Source of the DNA: Prochlorococcus marinus XMU1412 | Lineage (GTDB): Bacteria > Cyanobacteriota > Cyanobacteriia > PCC-6307 > Cyanobiaceae | Assembly (NCBI RefSeq): GCF_017696315.1 | Contig: NZ_JAAORJ010000002.1 | Coordinates: 269,171 to 333,170, forward strand | DNA length: 64,000 bases | Direction: 5' to 3' | Part shown: positions 13,691-23,291 of the stretch, one piece after another | Layout of the letters: every line of letters starts with the position of its first letter | How positions within the stretch are numbered: position 1 is the first letter of the stretch | Translations under genes and position numbers: made by a program | Notes under the pieces: generated by a model | Database searches by the model: none | What the model saw: the letters and a program-made list of their open reading frames with translations, nothing else | What the model was told of the DNA's origin: nothing

Positions 13691-14440
13691 CTAGTCCTCA
13701 GGTCTTCCTAAATAAACATCAATTACTTTTTTGTCTTTTTGTATGGTTTCCATTGTTCCCTCACATAATACTGTGCCCTGATTTAATACGGAAACATTAC
13801 TATCAAGTCTTCTTATAAATTCCATATCGTGATCTATTACCACTACTGTATTTTCGCCTGATAAAGATTTTAATAAATCAGCAGTAAGATCTGTTTCTTC
13901 ATCAGTTAAACCAGCAACAGGTTCATCTACCAACATTAAATCTGGCTTCTGTCCTACTAACATGGCTATCTCGAGCCATTGTTTTTGGCCATGAGATAAA
14001 GATCCAGCTTTAGAATCAACTTTTTGAGCTAAATTAACAATCTTCATAAGACGATCAATCTCATTAAGCTGCTCATTCTTAATACTTTTATTTATAAGGT
14101 TTAAGGGACTTTTAGGAGTTGTAACCGATATTTCAAGATTTTCTTTAACTGTTAGATTTTCAAAGATTCTTGGACTTTGGAACTTTCTTCCAACTCCAAG
14201 TCTGGCTATTTTATGCTCCTTTCTACCTACTAAGGATTTCCCTTTAAAAATCACTTCTCCTTTTGTTGGCTTAACCTTTCCAGTTATTACATCAAGAAAT
14301 GTTGTTTTACCTGCGCCATTGGGTCCTATTACAGCTCTTAATTCTCCTTTCTTCAAATTTAAATTAAGTTTGTTGAGGGCTAAAAAACCCTCGAAACTAA
14401 CAGTAATATCAATTAAATTTAGAAGATCTTTATTATTCAT
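13691..14440 (-). CDS. urtD: Urea ABC transporter ATP-binding protein UrtD
   Basis: A 249-residue LivG-type ATPase. Walker A GPNGAGKTT (~38-46), the RKFQSPRIFENLTV Q-loop segment, signature LSHGQKQW in place of LSGGQ and Walker B LMLVDEPVAGLT are visible. LSHGQ is characteristic of UrtD proteins. It overlaps the end of urtC by 8 bases, giving translational coupling in the urt operon. Confidence 0.95.
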   Translation of the reverse strand: MNNKDLLNLIDITVSFEGFLALNKLNLNLKKGELRAVIGPNGAGKTTFLDVITGKVKPTKGEVIFKGKSLVGRKEHKIARLGVGRKFQSPRIFENLTVKENLEISVTTPKSPLNLINKSIKNEQLNEIDRLMKIVNLAQKVDSKAGSLSHGQKQWLEIAMLVGQKPDLMLVDEPVAGLTDEETDLTADLLKSLSGENTVVVIDHDMEFIRRLDSNVSVLNQGTVLCEGTMETIQKDKKVIDVYLGRPED

Positions 14441-15563
14441 TATTCCCCTCCTTATTGTTAACTTCTAAGCTTGGATAGGTTTCAATCTTTCTTTTCAAAC
14501 CAAATCTTTGAAGAAGATTCCTAGGACCATCTCCTTGAATCCATCCTAAAACTCCTTCTGGCAGAGCTGTTACAACTAAGATAAATAACCCTCCTTGAAT
14601 AAACATCCAGCTAGCAGGTAAAGCTTCACTTACTAGACTTTTTGCATAGTTGATGAAAACTGCTCCTAGTATTGCTCCCAATAAAGTTCCTCTTCCTCCC
14701 ACAGCAACCCATATAACCATTTCTATAGAAAAGGGAACCGTCATAAATTGAGGGGATACTATTCCAGACTGAACTGTATATAAAGCTCCCGAAATTCCTG
14801 CGAGACCTCCAGCAATAGAAAATATTATCGTCTTGAATATAACTGGGTTGTATCCTGTAAACCTAACTCTTGGTTCATCATCTCGTATTCCTATCAGGAT
14901 ATTTCCAAATCTTCCTTTAACTACCCACTTTGCAAAAAACCATGCTGCTATTACTAGTATGGCGGTTATCCAAAAGAATATTCTTTGCATAGACTCAGAC
15001 CCAACCATCTGACCAAATAGTTGTGTTACATCTGTTTTTAATCCATTTGTTCCATTTATAAGTTTTTGTTGTCCATTAAAAAAGTTAAAGAATACAAGAA
15101 GAGAAGCTTGAGTAAGTATAGAAAAATAAACCCCTTTGATTCTATTCCTGAAAACGAGAAATCCAATTAAACCAGCAACCAATGCTGGAATTATCCAGAT
15201 AGCGAAGAAGGTAAAAACAGGAGATCTAAACGGTTCCCAGAAAAAAGGTAATTTTTCAACACCATATAAAGCAAAAAATTCAGGAATATTATTTGGAAAT
15301 TCAGAGGAGCTGGTTATTTGCAAATACATTGCTGCACAATATCCACCTAGTGCAAAAAATATACCTTGTCCAAGACTTAGTAAACCTGTATATCCCCAGA
15401 TAAGATCAACACCAAGTGCAACTATGGATAGGGATAAGTATCTACCTAAAAGGTTTAGTCTAAATACAGGGAGTATAGTTGGTGCCGCAATAATTAAAGC
15501 TATTAATATTATCCAAAATGATAATACTATTTTTTTGTCAAATTTAATTTTACTTAAGGACAT
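14433..15563 (-). CDS. urtC: Urea ABC transporter permease UrtC
   Basis: A 376-residue LivM-type membrane permease with 8-10 hydrophobic helices. Family hallmarks include the GYTGLLSLGQGIFFALGGY segment (~57-75) and the cytoplasmic GIRDDEPRVRFTGYN coupling loop (~226-240) that contacts the ATPases. The C-terminal ~30 residues are polar. It shares a base with the end of urtB and overlaps urtD. Confidence 0.95.
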   Translation of the reverse strand: MSLSKIKFDKKIVLSFWIILIALIIAAPTILPVFRLNLLGRYLSLSIVALGVDLIWGYTGLLSLGQGIFFALGGYCAAMYLQITSSSEFPNNIPEFFALYGVEKLPFFWEPFRSPVFTFFAIWIIPALVAGLIGFLVFRNRIKGVYFSILTQASLLVFFNFFNGQQKLINGTNGLKTDVTQLFGQMVGSESMQRIFFWITAILVIAAWFFAKWVVKGRFGNILIGIRDDEPRVRFTGYNPVIFKTIIFSIAGGLAGISGALYTVQSGIVSPQFMTVPFSIEMVIWVAVGGRGTLLGAILGAVFINYAKSLVSEALPASWMFIQGGLFILVVTALPEGVLGWIQGDGPRNLLQRFGLKRKIETYPSLEVNNKEGNNE

Positions 15564-16717
15564 TAGTTCTCAACCATCCTTCCTTTTTGAGGAAATAAAC
15601 CTGTTGGTTTAAATTGTAGGAATATAACAATTAGTGCAAATATCATTACTCTTGCCATACTAGTGGTTGCAAAAAAGTTAATTGTGTTTGATAAAGGTAA
15701 AGGCATATCTGGCCATATTGATAAGAGCCTTCCAGCTCCAATTAAATCAGTCATTATTCCTATCCCAAATGAAGCAAGTACTGTTCCTAATAAATTTCCT
15801 ACTCCTCCCAGCACTACAACCATAAAACAACCAACTATATAGTTTCCGCCAACATTTGGTCCTACAGAACCTAAAAGAGATACCGCTACCCCAGCAACTC
15901 CCGCTAAGCCAGATCCAATTCCAAAAGTAATTATATCCACTTTTTCAGTAGAAATACCAAGACAATCACTCATTTGTCGGTTCTGAGTAACTGCTCTTAT
16001 ACGCATTCCCCAAGCACTTTGATTAAGAAATAATGTTATTGCTATTACAGAGATCAGAGTAATGACAATTATCATTAATCTTGTTTTAGGAAATGCAGTG
16101 CCAATAATTTCAACTTGACCTCTCATCCATGAGGGTGCTGTTACATCAACATTTCGAGCGCTTGCTCTACTAAGTTTGCTTACAGAGGAAGAGATTACGC
16201 TACCTGTCAGGACCCCAGCTAAAGCAGCAAATATCCAAGAACTAAATTTAAAATATTTGAAATTTATTGATTCTTTTATTTTTGAAGGGAATGTTGTTGG
16301 TAAGAATAAACCAATTAACAGACTTATAACTAGACCGGTCCCATAAGCTAAAGGTACGCTTCTGACAAATTGTTGAAGAATTAAGCTTACACCCCAAGTT
16401 GCGAGAAGTGTTTCAAGTGGACTTCCATAAAGCTTTCTTATGATTGTTTTTTCAAGGAGAATTCCTACTACTCCACTAACAATAAAAGCAAGGAAAATAG
16501 AAACTATTATGTACGAATTGTAGAAAGGTTTTAATATAGGTAATTTGAAAATTAATTGTGTTACGTATGTTGTGTAAGCTCCAAGCATCATAAGTTCTCC
16601 ATGGGCAAGATTTATTACACCCATAAGACCAAAAACAATTGCTAGACCTAATGCAGCAACAAGTAGTACAGATCCGATTGCAACACCATTAAAAAGGCTA
16701 TCGAGAAGTAACTCCAA
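15563..16717 (-). CDS. urtB: Urea ABC transporter permease UrtB
   Basis: A 384-residue LivH-type permease. The N-terminal GVIN-L-AHGELMMLGAY motif (~33-49) and the coupling loop RAVTQNRQMSDCLGI (~241-255) are typical. Within the protein, an extra ~60-residue segment between helices (around SKIKESINFKYFKFSSW) is longer than in LivH. It is separated from urtA by 83 bases containing a strong hairpin, so its transcript level is probably below that of urtA. Confidence 0.95.
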   Translation of the reverse strand: MELLLDSLFNGVAIGSVLLVAALGLAIVFGLMGVINLAHGELMMLGAYTTYVTQLIFKLPILKPFYNSYIIVSIFLAFIVSGVVGILLEKTIIRKLYGSPLETLLATWGVSLILQQFVRSVPLAYGTGLVISLLIGLFLPTTFPSKIKESINFKYFKFSSWIFAALAGVLTGSVISSSVSKLSRASARNVDVTAPSWMRGQVEIIGTAFPKTRLMIIVITLISVIAITLFLNQSAWGMRIRAVTQNRQMSDCLGISTEKVDIITFGIGSGLAGVAGVAVSLLGSVGPNVGGNYIVGCFMVVVLGGVGNLLGTVLASFGIGIMTDLIGAGRLLSIWPDMPLPLSNTINFFATTSMARVMIFALIVIFLQFKPTGLFPQKGRMVEN

Positions 16718-16745
16718 TTTAGAAAATGAAAATATTTGATTATAT

Positions 16746-16779
16746 AAAATAAAAGGAGGCGTTAACCTCCCTTTATTTT
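16746..16779 (-). terminator. Hairpin between urtA and urtB (attenuator or partial terminator)
   Basis: Two 14-base arms (AAAATAAAAGGAGG and CCTCCCTTTATTTT) enclose a 6-base loop with a single mismatch. On the minus strand the right arm ends TTTTATTTT, as in an intrinsic terminator. Located in the only sizeable gap of the urt operon, it fits partial termination after urtA, giving excess binding protein, or 3'-end stabilisation of a urtA mRNA. Confidence 0.7.
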
Positions 16780-16800
16780 GAAGTATAGGTTTTAAATAGA

Positions 16801-18078
16801 TTAAAGCTTATACTTTTCTCCTTTTGAAGGATCTGTCCAATCGCAAGCAAATCCTTTTGAACTTGGATGCTTTTGGTTCCATGCTTGAGGAAGAACAACT
16901 CCTGTCTCTTCAAGGATTGTAAATCCACCCTCTGCATTAATCTCTCCAATTCTCACTGTTTGAGATAAGTGGTGATTAGGCATAACTTCAACAGGACCTT
17001 GTGGAGCATCAAATTTTTGTCCAACAAGGGCTTCCCTTACTGCGTTGTCGTCGAATGTCCCAGCATCTTCTACAGCCTGTTTCCATAAGTAAACCATGTT
17101 ATAAGCAGATTCTTGAGGATCAGCTACAACACGATCTGCTCCCCATCTTTTCTTGAAACTTGCAGCAAATTTCTTAGATGCAGGAGTATCAATTGACATC
17201 ATATAGTTCCAAGCTCCGTAGTGACCTTCAAGGAACTCAGGCCCGATTGTACTAATCTCTTCTTCAGCAATTGAATAGTTCATTACGTAGTACCCACTTG
17301 AAGGTGTAATACCTGCGTCTTGAATCTGTTTGAAGAATGCAACGTTTTGGTCACCATTAAGAGTATTAATGATTATTCCACCGTCAGGCAGCGCTTTTTT
17401 GATTTTTGAGATAATTGGAGCAACTTCAGTATTTCCTAATGGAAGATAATCTTCTCCAACAACTTTACCTCCTAACTGTTTTACCTGAGCTTTTGTGATT
17501 GTGTTTGAAGTTCTAGGGAAAACATAATCAGAACCTACAAGGAAGAAATCTCCACCAGCTGCGGGAGAACGCTTATACATGAAATCTGTAGCGGGTTCCG
17601 ATTGTTGGTTTGGTGTGGCTCCTGTATAGAAAATGTTGTTAGAACATTCTTGAGCTTCATATTGAATTGGGTAGTAGAGGAACGCATCTTTTGATTCGTA
17701 GACAGGTAACATTGCCTTTCTACTTGCAGATGTCCATCCACCAAATACGACAGGAACTCCGTCTTGGTCTATAAGTTTCTTTGATTTTTCAGCAAAAGTT
17801 GGCCAATCAGATGCACCATCTTCAACTATGTATTCAATTTTGTAGCTTTTGCCGCCAACTGTAACACCACCAGCAGCATTTATCTCTTCAATAGCCATTT
17901 TTTCTGTATCAACAAGAGTTGATTCAGAGATAGCCATTGTTCCGGATAACGAATGCAAAATACCAACGGTTACTGTGTCATCGAAACTTCCGGAGGTTCC
18001 GCCTCCACCACACGAAGTTGCTGTGACCGCAAGTGAGGCAGTAGCTAAACCTGCCAAAATACGCCTTGAAATTCTCAT
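16801..18078 (-). CDS. urtA: Urea ABC transporter substrate-binding lipoprotein UrtA
   Basis: A 425-residue periplasmic binding protein. The start MRISRRILAGLATAS combines a twin-arginine-like motif with a hydrophobic core, and a lipobox ends at Cys23 (TATSC-GGGG). The mature protein has the type I periplasmic-binding fold of the LivJ/AmiC group (VTVGILHSLSGTMAISE; EEINAAGGV). Urea specificity is inferred from the linked urtBCDE and urease genes. First gene of the operon; an NtcA-type promoter lies 49-90 bases upstream. High expression is expected from the promoter and the following hairpin. Confidence 0.95.
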   Translation of the reverse strand: MRISRRILAGLATASLAVTATSCGGGGTSGSFDDTVTVGILHSLSGTMAISESTLVDTEKMAIEEINAAGGVTVGGKSYKIEYIVEDGASDWPTFAEKSKKLIDQDGVPVVFGGWTSASRKAMLPVYESKDAFLYYPIQYEAQECSNNIFYTGATPNQQSEPATDFMYKRSPAAGGDFFLVGSDYVFPRTSNTITKAQVKQLGGKVVGEDYLPLGNTEVAPIISKIKKALPDGGIIINTLNGDQNVAFFKQIQDAGITPSSGYYVMNYSIAEEEISTIGPEFLEGHYGAWNYMMSIDTPASKKFAASFKKRWGADRVVADPQESAYNMVYLWKQAVEDAGTFDDNAVREALVGQKFDAPQGPVEVMPNHHLSQTVRIGEINAEGGFTILEETGVVLPQAWNQKHPSSKGFACDWTDPSKGEKYKL

Positions 18079-18126
18079 GAATTAGGATAAATTAGGTAAT
18101 TGACCCTCATTAGGGGGATAAAGTAA

Positions 18127-18168
18127 AAGTTATTAACGAGTGAGGATTCGTTTTGTATCAGTCGTAAC
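18127..18168 (-). promoter_or_regulatory. NtcA-activated promoter of the urt operon
   Basis: On the minus strand the sequence is GTT-N8-TAC (18155-18168), then exactly 22 bases, then TAACTT (18127-18132). The established NtcA-activated promoter is GTA-N8-TAC with a TAN3T -10 element about 22 bases downstream, so only one core base differs. Transcription would start near 18120, about 42 bases before the urtA ATG. Confidence 0.8.
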
Positions 18169-18206
18169 TTTTTGTTGAATCCAATATATTAGTAATGAAC
18201 ATTTTT

Positions 18207-18818
18207 CTAGTTTCGATTGTTGGGTATATGTGATTCTAAAAATTGAATTATTTCTTCAACTCCTATGCCGCTACTTAGGTTGGTAAAAAACCAAGGTTTC
18301 CCTTTTCTCATAAATTCTGCATCACTTTTCATAATATTTAAATCTGCGCCAACTTTATCTGCTAAGTCAATTTTATTGATTAATAATAAATCCGACCTTG
18401 TTATTCCTGGTCCCCCTTTTCTAGGGATTTTGTCTCCGGCAGATACATCAATTACATATATTGATAAATCTACAAGTTCTGGACTAAAACTAGATGCTAA
18501 GTTATCACCTCCACTTTCTACAAAAACAAAATCTAAAGGATTATATTTATTTTCTAACTCTAAAACTGCATTTTTATTTAATGAACAATCCTCTCTTATC
18601 GCGGTATGAGGACAACCTCCTGTTTCTACGCCAATAATCCTTCCTTCCTCTAAAACATTTTTATTTATTAGAAAGTTAGCATCTTCTTTGGTGTAGATAT
18701 CATTGGTGACAACTGCTATCTCATAATTTTTTTTCAAGCTCAAGCATAGAGTCTCTACTAATGCAGTTTTACCTGAACCTACAGGCCCAGCAACACCTAC
18801 TCTCAATTTGCTGCTCAT
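18207..18818 (-). CDS. ureG: Urease accessory GTPase UreG
   Basis: SIMIBI GTPase that delivers nickel during urease maturation. P-loop GPVGSGKTA (11-19), the conserved Cys-Pro-His metal-binding motif in [17 protein letters not shown] (~64-80), the Walker B-like FVESGGDNL and the guanine-specificity NKID are all visible in 203 residues. Lacks an N-terminal histidine-rich extension, so it is not a nickel store. Its start is 3 bases after the ureF stop; ureE-ureF-ureG form one leftward transcript divergent from ureDABC. Confidence 0.96.
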   Translation of the reverse strand: MSSKLRVGVAGPVGSGKTALVETLCLSLKKNYEIAVVTNDIYTKEDANFLINKNVLEEGRIIGVETGGCPHTAIREDCSLNKNAVLELENKYNPLDFVFVESGGDNLASSFSPELVDLSIYVIDVSAGDKIPRKGGPGITRSDLLLINKIDLADKVGADLNIMKSDAEFMRKGKPWFFTNLSSGIGVEEIIQFLESHIPNNRN

Positions 18819-18821
18819 AAA

Positions 18822-19508
18822 TTAATTTCTAAAAAGTTTTGTATAAAGGTCATTATGATTTTGTTGTGCCATAGCTAAACCTACATTGCCAAAATAGATG
18901 TCATCAATTTCTTTGTCCATAATTTCTTTAGAAACTTTTGAAATTATTGCTAATAAGTCTCTCTGAATTAGTTGTGCTTTTGTTGACCCAATGGGAATAA
19001 TTCTTATTGCAGCACTAAGTTGGTTTGCACTCCACGCATATAAAAAGTTCTCAACCATTTCTAACTTGGTAATTTCAAAACAATAACAAGCCCAACTCCA
19101 CGCTAATGACCAGGAGCTTTTTTTATTATTTTCATATGGATATTCAAATCCAAATTCTTTGGTTAAATCAATGAGAGAGTTTGCCATTTGAATTTGTTGT
19201 TCTCTCATTTCAAGAGAGTCCTTTGATGAGAGGATCCATTTATCCAAACTAATTAACTTTTGCAAATTACCTTTTAAATTTTTGCGGTCGTTTATCTCAT
19301 TGAAAATATCAAAAAAGTCTAGTAAAAGTTTTGCATCTAGTCTTATCTGACCAATTTTTAGTTCACTTATGATTAATTCTTTTACCGAATTTGAATCTGT
19401 TAAATTTTTATTATGAAGATAACTCTCCATTCCCTCAGAATAACAAAATCCTCCAACTGGTAAGTTAGGACTAATTAATAAATATTTTAATAAGTGACTT
19501 TTACTCAT
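18822..19508 (-). CDS. ureF: Urease accessory protein UreF
   Basis: All-helical chaperone that joins UreD and UreG in urease activation. The N-terminal LLISPNLPVGGFCYSEGMES block (~11-30) is the UreF signature (S-P-x-L-P-V-G-x-F-x-Y-S-x-G-x-E). The C-terminal ~20 residues needed for UreD binding are present. The ATG at 19508 overlaps the ureE stop by 8 bases; the longer GTG frame would deepen the overlap and is not preferred. Confidence 0.94.
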   Translation of the reverse strand: MSKSHLLKYLLISPNLPVGGFCYSEGMESYLHNKNLTDSNSVKELIISELKIGQIRLDAKLLLDFFDIFNEINDRKNLKGNLQKLISLDKWILSSKDSLEMREQQIQMANSLIDLTKEFGFEYPYENNKKSSWSLAWSWACYCFEITKLEMVENFLYAWSANQLSAAIRIIPIGSTKAQLIQRDLLAIISKVSKEIMDKEIDDIYFGNVGLAMAQQNHNDLYTKLFRN

Positions 19509-19944
19509 GACTATGGGCACCTCTTTCCGGAAAGAACTTCTTTTGCGTATTTTTTACATCTACTTTAAAATTAAGAAGCATATTTTTTATAACATAATCA
19601 CTTTTTGTTAGAAGAATGCCCTCTTCTATTTCTACTTCCACATGCCTATTTCCAAGATGATAAGCAGTTTTAATAAGCTCAATTTTAGAATTTGAACTTA
19701 TTTCAATTAAATCTTCTGTTTTGGCAATTATCTCTACATAAAAATTGGGCTCATTAGTTGAAAGAATATCTCCATCTTTTAATTTGCCATTTCTAGGTAA
19801 TTGTAAAATTATTTCTTGATCACAATCAGTTAATCTTTTGCCTCTTAAGATTCTTCTTTCATCTGAACTTAAGGTAAGTTTTAAAAATGAACCTAATTTT
19901 GGTTTTTCCTTAATCCAATCAGTTACAACAATTTGTTTATTCAT
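19501..19944 (-). CDS. ureE: Urease accessory nickel chaperone UreE
   Basis: Dimeric metallochaperone. The central NRHVEVEIEEG segment carries the conserved interface histidine of UreE (H near NRH). The C-terminus is short and ends GAHSHE, with just two histidines instead of the long His-rich tail of Klebsiella UreE, which fits a low-nickel oceanic setting. I choose the ATG giving MNKQIVVTDW; an ATG two codons earlier and a TTG further out are also in frame. Confidence 0.93.
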   Translation of the reverse strand: MNKQIVVTDWIKEKPKLGSFLKLTLSSDERRILRGKRLTDCDQEIILQLPRNGKLKDGDILSTNEPNFYVEIIAKTEDLIEISSNSKIELIKTAYHLGNRHVEVEIEEGILLTKSDYVIKNMLLNFKVDVKNTQKKFFPERGAHSHE

Positions 19945-19998
19945 TCTCATTATCAAAATTTTTGGTTACTTTAATTTAGTAATTAAAGAAAACAATTT

Positions 19999-20901
19999 AT
20001 GATTAAAACTTCATGGGAAGGTAATTGTTTCTTAAATTTTTTCAATAATAAAGCAAGTTTAGGAAATGTTGATAAAACAATCTTTAAATCTAAATCAACT
20101 TCTCCTTATAAGTTATTGAAGTCTACTCATGATCAAGAGGGCAGATGCATTTTGCCTGTTCTACATACTGCAGGGGGATTGGTAGGAGGTGATTTACTCG
20201 ATTTTGAGGTAAATCTTGAAAAAAACTCTAAGGTTTTGTTGACTACTTCTTCAGCTCAGAAAGTATATGGATCAGTTGGAAGATCTAAAATCAATCCAAA
20301 AGGAAGTTTTTCAAAGCAAAAGAATCTCATAAACATTCTTGACAATTCTCATTTAGAGTATCTTCCCCAAGAAACAATCATCTTTGCAAATGGTTTATAT
20401 GAGCAAATTTTTAAAGTATCTATTTCAGAAACTTCAAGTTTTTTATTTACTGATTTAATAAGACTTGGAAGATCATCTTCCGGGGAATCTATTGAAAGTG
20501 GAGTTTTCAGGTCTAAATTAGAAATTATGAGAAATAATGATTTACTTGATGATTGGGAATATGTTGATCAGATTGAATTATCTAAGGCAAGTTTTGTGGC
20601 CAAGTCAGGTATGGATTACATGCCCGTTTTTGGATCCTTAATTTGGATTTGCGAGAAAGATTTTTCCAAGTCAAAAATAAATAATCTTGTGGGAAATATA
20701 AAAAAGATTTTCAATGAAACTAATAATAATTTATCTATTGGAATCCTTGAAAATGGAATCTCCGTAAGATTCCTAGGCAGTTCTTCTCAAGATGCTAGAA
20801 AATGTTTTTTTTGTATTTGGAAACAAATTAGGTCTGTTTGTGGATTTTGTAAGCCAAAATATCAAGGTGTATGGCCTTTACAAGATTCTATGAATTATTA
20901 A
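19999..20901 (+). CDS. ureD: Urease accessory protein UreD (UreH)
   Basis: The scaffold protein that binds apo-urease and UreF. The family's glycine-rich block [14 protein letters not shown] (~57-70) and [13 protein letters not shown] (~81-93) are intact, as is the later [13 protein letters not shown] motif (~114-126). It opens the rightward ureDABC transcript, divergent from ureE with a ~50-base intergenic region that holds an imperfect palindrome (TTACTTTAATTTAGTAA) but no clean NtcA consensus. Confidence 0.94.
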   Translation: MIKTSWEGNCFLNFFNNKASLGNVDKTIFKSKSTSPYKLLKSTHDQEGRCILPVLHTAGGLVGGDLLDFEVNLEKNSKVLLTTSSAQKVYGSVGRSKINPKGSFSKQKNLINILDNSHLEYLPQETIIFANGLYEQIFKVSISETSSFLFTDLIRLGRSSSGESIESGVFRSKLEIMRNNDLLDDWEYVDQIELSKASFVAKSGMDYMPVFGSLIWICEKDFSKSKINNLVGNIKKIFNETNNNLSIGILENGISVRFLGSSSQDARKCFFCIWKQIRSVCGFCKPKYQGVWPLQDSMNY

Positions 20902-20951
20902 TTATGTTCAGAAAGAACCTTTTTTAAGAATTTATAGATTAATTTTTTATT

Positions 20952-21254
20952 ATGCATCTTTCACCTCAAGAAAAGGATAAATTATTGATTTTTTCAGCGG
21001 CACTCTTAGCTGAAAGAAGGCTTAGTCGAGGTCTTAAGCTTAATTATCCTGAAACGATAGCTTTTTTAAGTTTTCAAGTTCTTGAAGGAGCACGAGACGG
21101 CAAAAGTGTAAGTCAATTAATGTCAGAGGGAAGTACTTGGCTTTCAAAATCACAAGTTATGGAGGGCATTCCTGAAATGGTTGATGAAGTTCAAATAGAA
21201 GCGGTTTTTCCCGATGGGACTAAATTAGTTACTATTCACAATCCGATTAATTAG
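20952..21254 (+). CDS. ureA: Urease gamma subunit
   Basis: A 100-residue subunit starting [14 protein letters not shown], with the family's [13 protein letters not shown] and [10 protein letters not shown] segments and the [20 protein letters not shown] terminus. Length and motifs are canonical. Its stop is followed 2 bases later by ureB. The subunits assemble as (alpha-beta-gamma)3. Confidence 0.98.
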   Translation: MHLSPQEKDKLLIFSAALLAERRLSRGLKLNYPETIAFLSFQVLEGARDGKSVSQLMSEGSTWLSKSQVMEGIPEMVDEVQIEAVFPDGTKLVTIHNPIN

Positions 21255-21256
21255 TT

Positions 21257-21577
21257 ATGAGTAATTTAATTCCTGGCGAAATAATTCCTGAACAAGGTGA
21301 AATCGAACTAAATCTTAGTAAGCAAGTTAAAACAGTAACGGTTTCTAATTCTGGAGATAGACCTGTGCAAGTTGGTTCTCATTATCATTTTTATGAAGCT
21401 AATAAGGCTTTAAATTTTGATCGAGAAATAACACATGGTATGCGTCTTGACATTCCTGCAGGAACAGCAATTAGATTTGAACCGGGTGATACAACAGATG
21501 TCAAATTAGTGCCATTTTCAGGTTTAAGAAATGCATATGGTTTTAATTCATTAGTTAATGGTTCTTTAGATAATTAA
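21257..21577 (+). CDS. ureB: Urease beta subunit
   Basis: A 106-residue subunit starting [19 protein letters not shown], with [18 protein letters not shown] (~35-52) and the RIPAG-type region [13 protein letters not shown] (~65-77) of the family. It is tightly coupled between ureA and ureC, with 4 bases before the ureC ATG. Confidence 0.98.
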   Translation: MSNLIPGEIIPEQGEIELNLSKQVKTVTVSNSGDRPVQVGSHYHFYEANKALNFDREITHGMRLDIPAGTAIRFEPGDTTDVKLVPFSGLRNAYGFNSLVNGSLDN

Positions 21578-21581
21578 AATT

Positions 21582-23291
21582 ATGTCTTATAAAATCGACA
21601 GAAAAACTTATGCTCAAACTTACGGACCCACTGCTGGGGATAGAGTAAGGCTTGCGGATACCGAATTATTTATAGAAGTAGAAAAAGATCTAACTACTTA
21701 CGGAGATGAAGTTAAATTCGGAGGTGGCAAAGTTATTCGAGATGGGATGGGACAATCTCAAGTAACAAGAGGAGAAGGGGCTGTAGATACCGTAATAACC
21801 AATGCTTTGATTGTGGATTGGTGGGGAATAATTAAGGCGGATATAGGATTAAAAGACGGTATGATTTTTGAAATCGGTAAAGCGGGTAATCCTGATATCC
21901 AAGATAACGTTAATATTGTTATTGGCGCCTCAACAGAAGTAATAGCTGGAGAAGGCCATATTCTTACTGCAGGATCAATAGATACTCATATACACTTTAT
22001 ATGTCCCCAACAAATTGAAACAGCCCTTGCTTCAGGAATTACAACTATGTTGGGAGGTGGAACTGGACCTGCGACTGGGACTAACGCCACTACCTGCACA
22101 CCGGGTCGTTTTCATATTTCTAGGATGCTTCAATCTGCAGAAGCATTTCCTATGAATTTAGGTTTTTTTGGTAAAGGAAATTCAACGAATGAAAGAAATC
22201 TTATTGATCAAGTCGAAGCTGGAGCATGTGGATTGAAGCTTCATGAGGATTGGGGAACGACTCCATCTACGATAAATTCTTGTTTAAATGTTGCAGATAA
22301 CCTTGATGTTCAAGTTTGTATTCATACTGATACTTTAAATGAGGCAGGCTTTGTTGAAGATACCATCAATGCTATTGCAGGAAGAACAATTCATACTTTT
22401 CATACCGAAGGAGCAGGTGGAGGCCATGCCCCAGACATTATAAAAATTTGTGGAGAAAAAAATGTTCTCCCAAGTAGTACTAATCCAACAAGACCTTATA
22501 CGAGAAACACACTTGAAGAACATCTTGACATGTTAATGGTATGTCATCATTTAGATTCTAAAATTCCAGAAGATATTGCATTCGCGGAATCAAGGATAAG
22601 AAGAGAGACTATTGCTGCAGAGGACATCCTACATGATATGGGCGCCTTCTCAATTATCGCTAGTGACTCTCAAGCTATGGGAAGAGTTGGTGAAGTAATA
22701 ACAAGAACTTTTCAAACTGCCCATAAAATGAAAGTTCAAAGAGGACCTCTATCAAAGGATTCTGATAGGAACGATAATTACAGAGTAAAGCGATATATCT
22801 CTAAAGTTACAATTAACCCTGCAATAGCCCATGGTATTAATAAATATGTTGGATCTATAGAAAAGGGAAAAATTGCAGACTTAGTATTGTGGAAACCTTC
22901 ATTTTTTGCGGTAAAGCCTGAACTAGTTGTTAAAGGAGGATCTATAGTTTGGTCCCAAATGGGTGATGCAAATGCTTCAATTCCTACTCCAGGGCCTGTA
23001 CATGGTCGACCTATGTTTGCAAGTTTCGGCCAATCTCTAATTAAGAGTTCTTTTACCTTTTTAAGTAAAAATTCAATTGATCAAAATATTCCAAATAAAT
23101 TAGGTTTACACAAAAAATGTATTGCCGTTGAAAATACCAGAAATATCAATAAATCACACTTTAAACTTAATAATGAACTACCAAATATTTCAGTTGATCC
23201 TCAAACTTATGAAGTTTTTTCTGATGGGGAACTTCTTACTTGTGAACCTCTTGATGAAGTCCCAATGGCTCAAAGGTACTTTTTACTTTAG
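21582..23291 (+). CDS. ureC: Urease alpha (catalytic) subunit
   Basis: Hydrolyses urea to ammonia and carbamate at a dinuclear nickel site. In 569 residues all ligands are visible: His136 and His138 (DTHIHF), carbamylated Lys219 (GLKLHEDWG), His248 (CIHTDT), His274 (HTFHTEG), the mobile-flap Cys321 (MVCHH) and Asp362 (ASDSQAMGR). It ends with the typical [14 protein letters not shown] [10 protein letters not shown]. The stop overlaps the convergent gpgS gene by 4 bases. Acts in the cytoplasm, feeding ammonium to glutamine synthetase (glnA, 38 kb away). Confidence 0.99.
   Translation: MSYKIDRKTYAQTYGPTAGDRVRLADTELFIEVEKDLTTYGDEVKFGGGKVIRDGMGQSQVTRGEGAVDTVITNALIVDWWGIIKADIGLKDGMIFEIGKAGNPDIQDNVNIVIGASTEVIAGEGHILTAGSIDTHIHFICPQQIETALASGITTMLGGGTGPATGTNATTCTPGRFHISRMLQSAEAFPMNLGFFGKGNSTNERNLIDQVEAGACGLKLHEDWGTTPSTINSCLNVADNLDVQVCIHTDTLNEAGFVEDTINAIAGRTIHTFHTEGAGGGHAPDIIKICGEKNVLPSSTNPTRPYTRNTLEEHLDMLMVCHHLDSKIPEDIAFAESRIRRETIAAEDILHDMGAFSIIASDSQAMGRVGEVITRTFQTAHKMKVQRGPLSKDSDRNDNYRVKRYISKVTINPAIAHGINKYVGSIEKGKIADLVLWKPSFFAVKPELVVKGGSIVWSQMGDANASIPTPGPVHGRPMFASFGQSLIKSSFTFLSKNSIDQNIPNKLGLHKKCIAVENTRNINKSHFKLNNELPNISVDPQTYEVFSDGELLTCEPLDEVPMAQRYFLL

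Noticed and set aside
15136..15612. 158-codon rightward frame opposite urtC and urtB
   Set aside because: Lies wholly antisense to two certain genes and has the composition expected of complementary-frame translation of membrane helices.
17849..18085. 78-codon frame antisense to the urtA start
   Set aside because: Complement of the urtA signal-peptide region; proline/threonine-rich shadow with no own signals.
19957..19998. Palindrome in the ureE-ureD intergenic region as an NtcA site
   Set aside because: TTACTTTAATTTAGTAA lacks the GTA-N8-TAC core; no NtcA or Fur site could be supported there.
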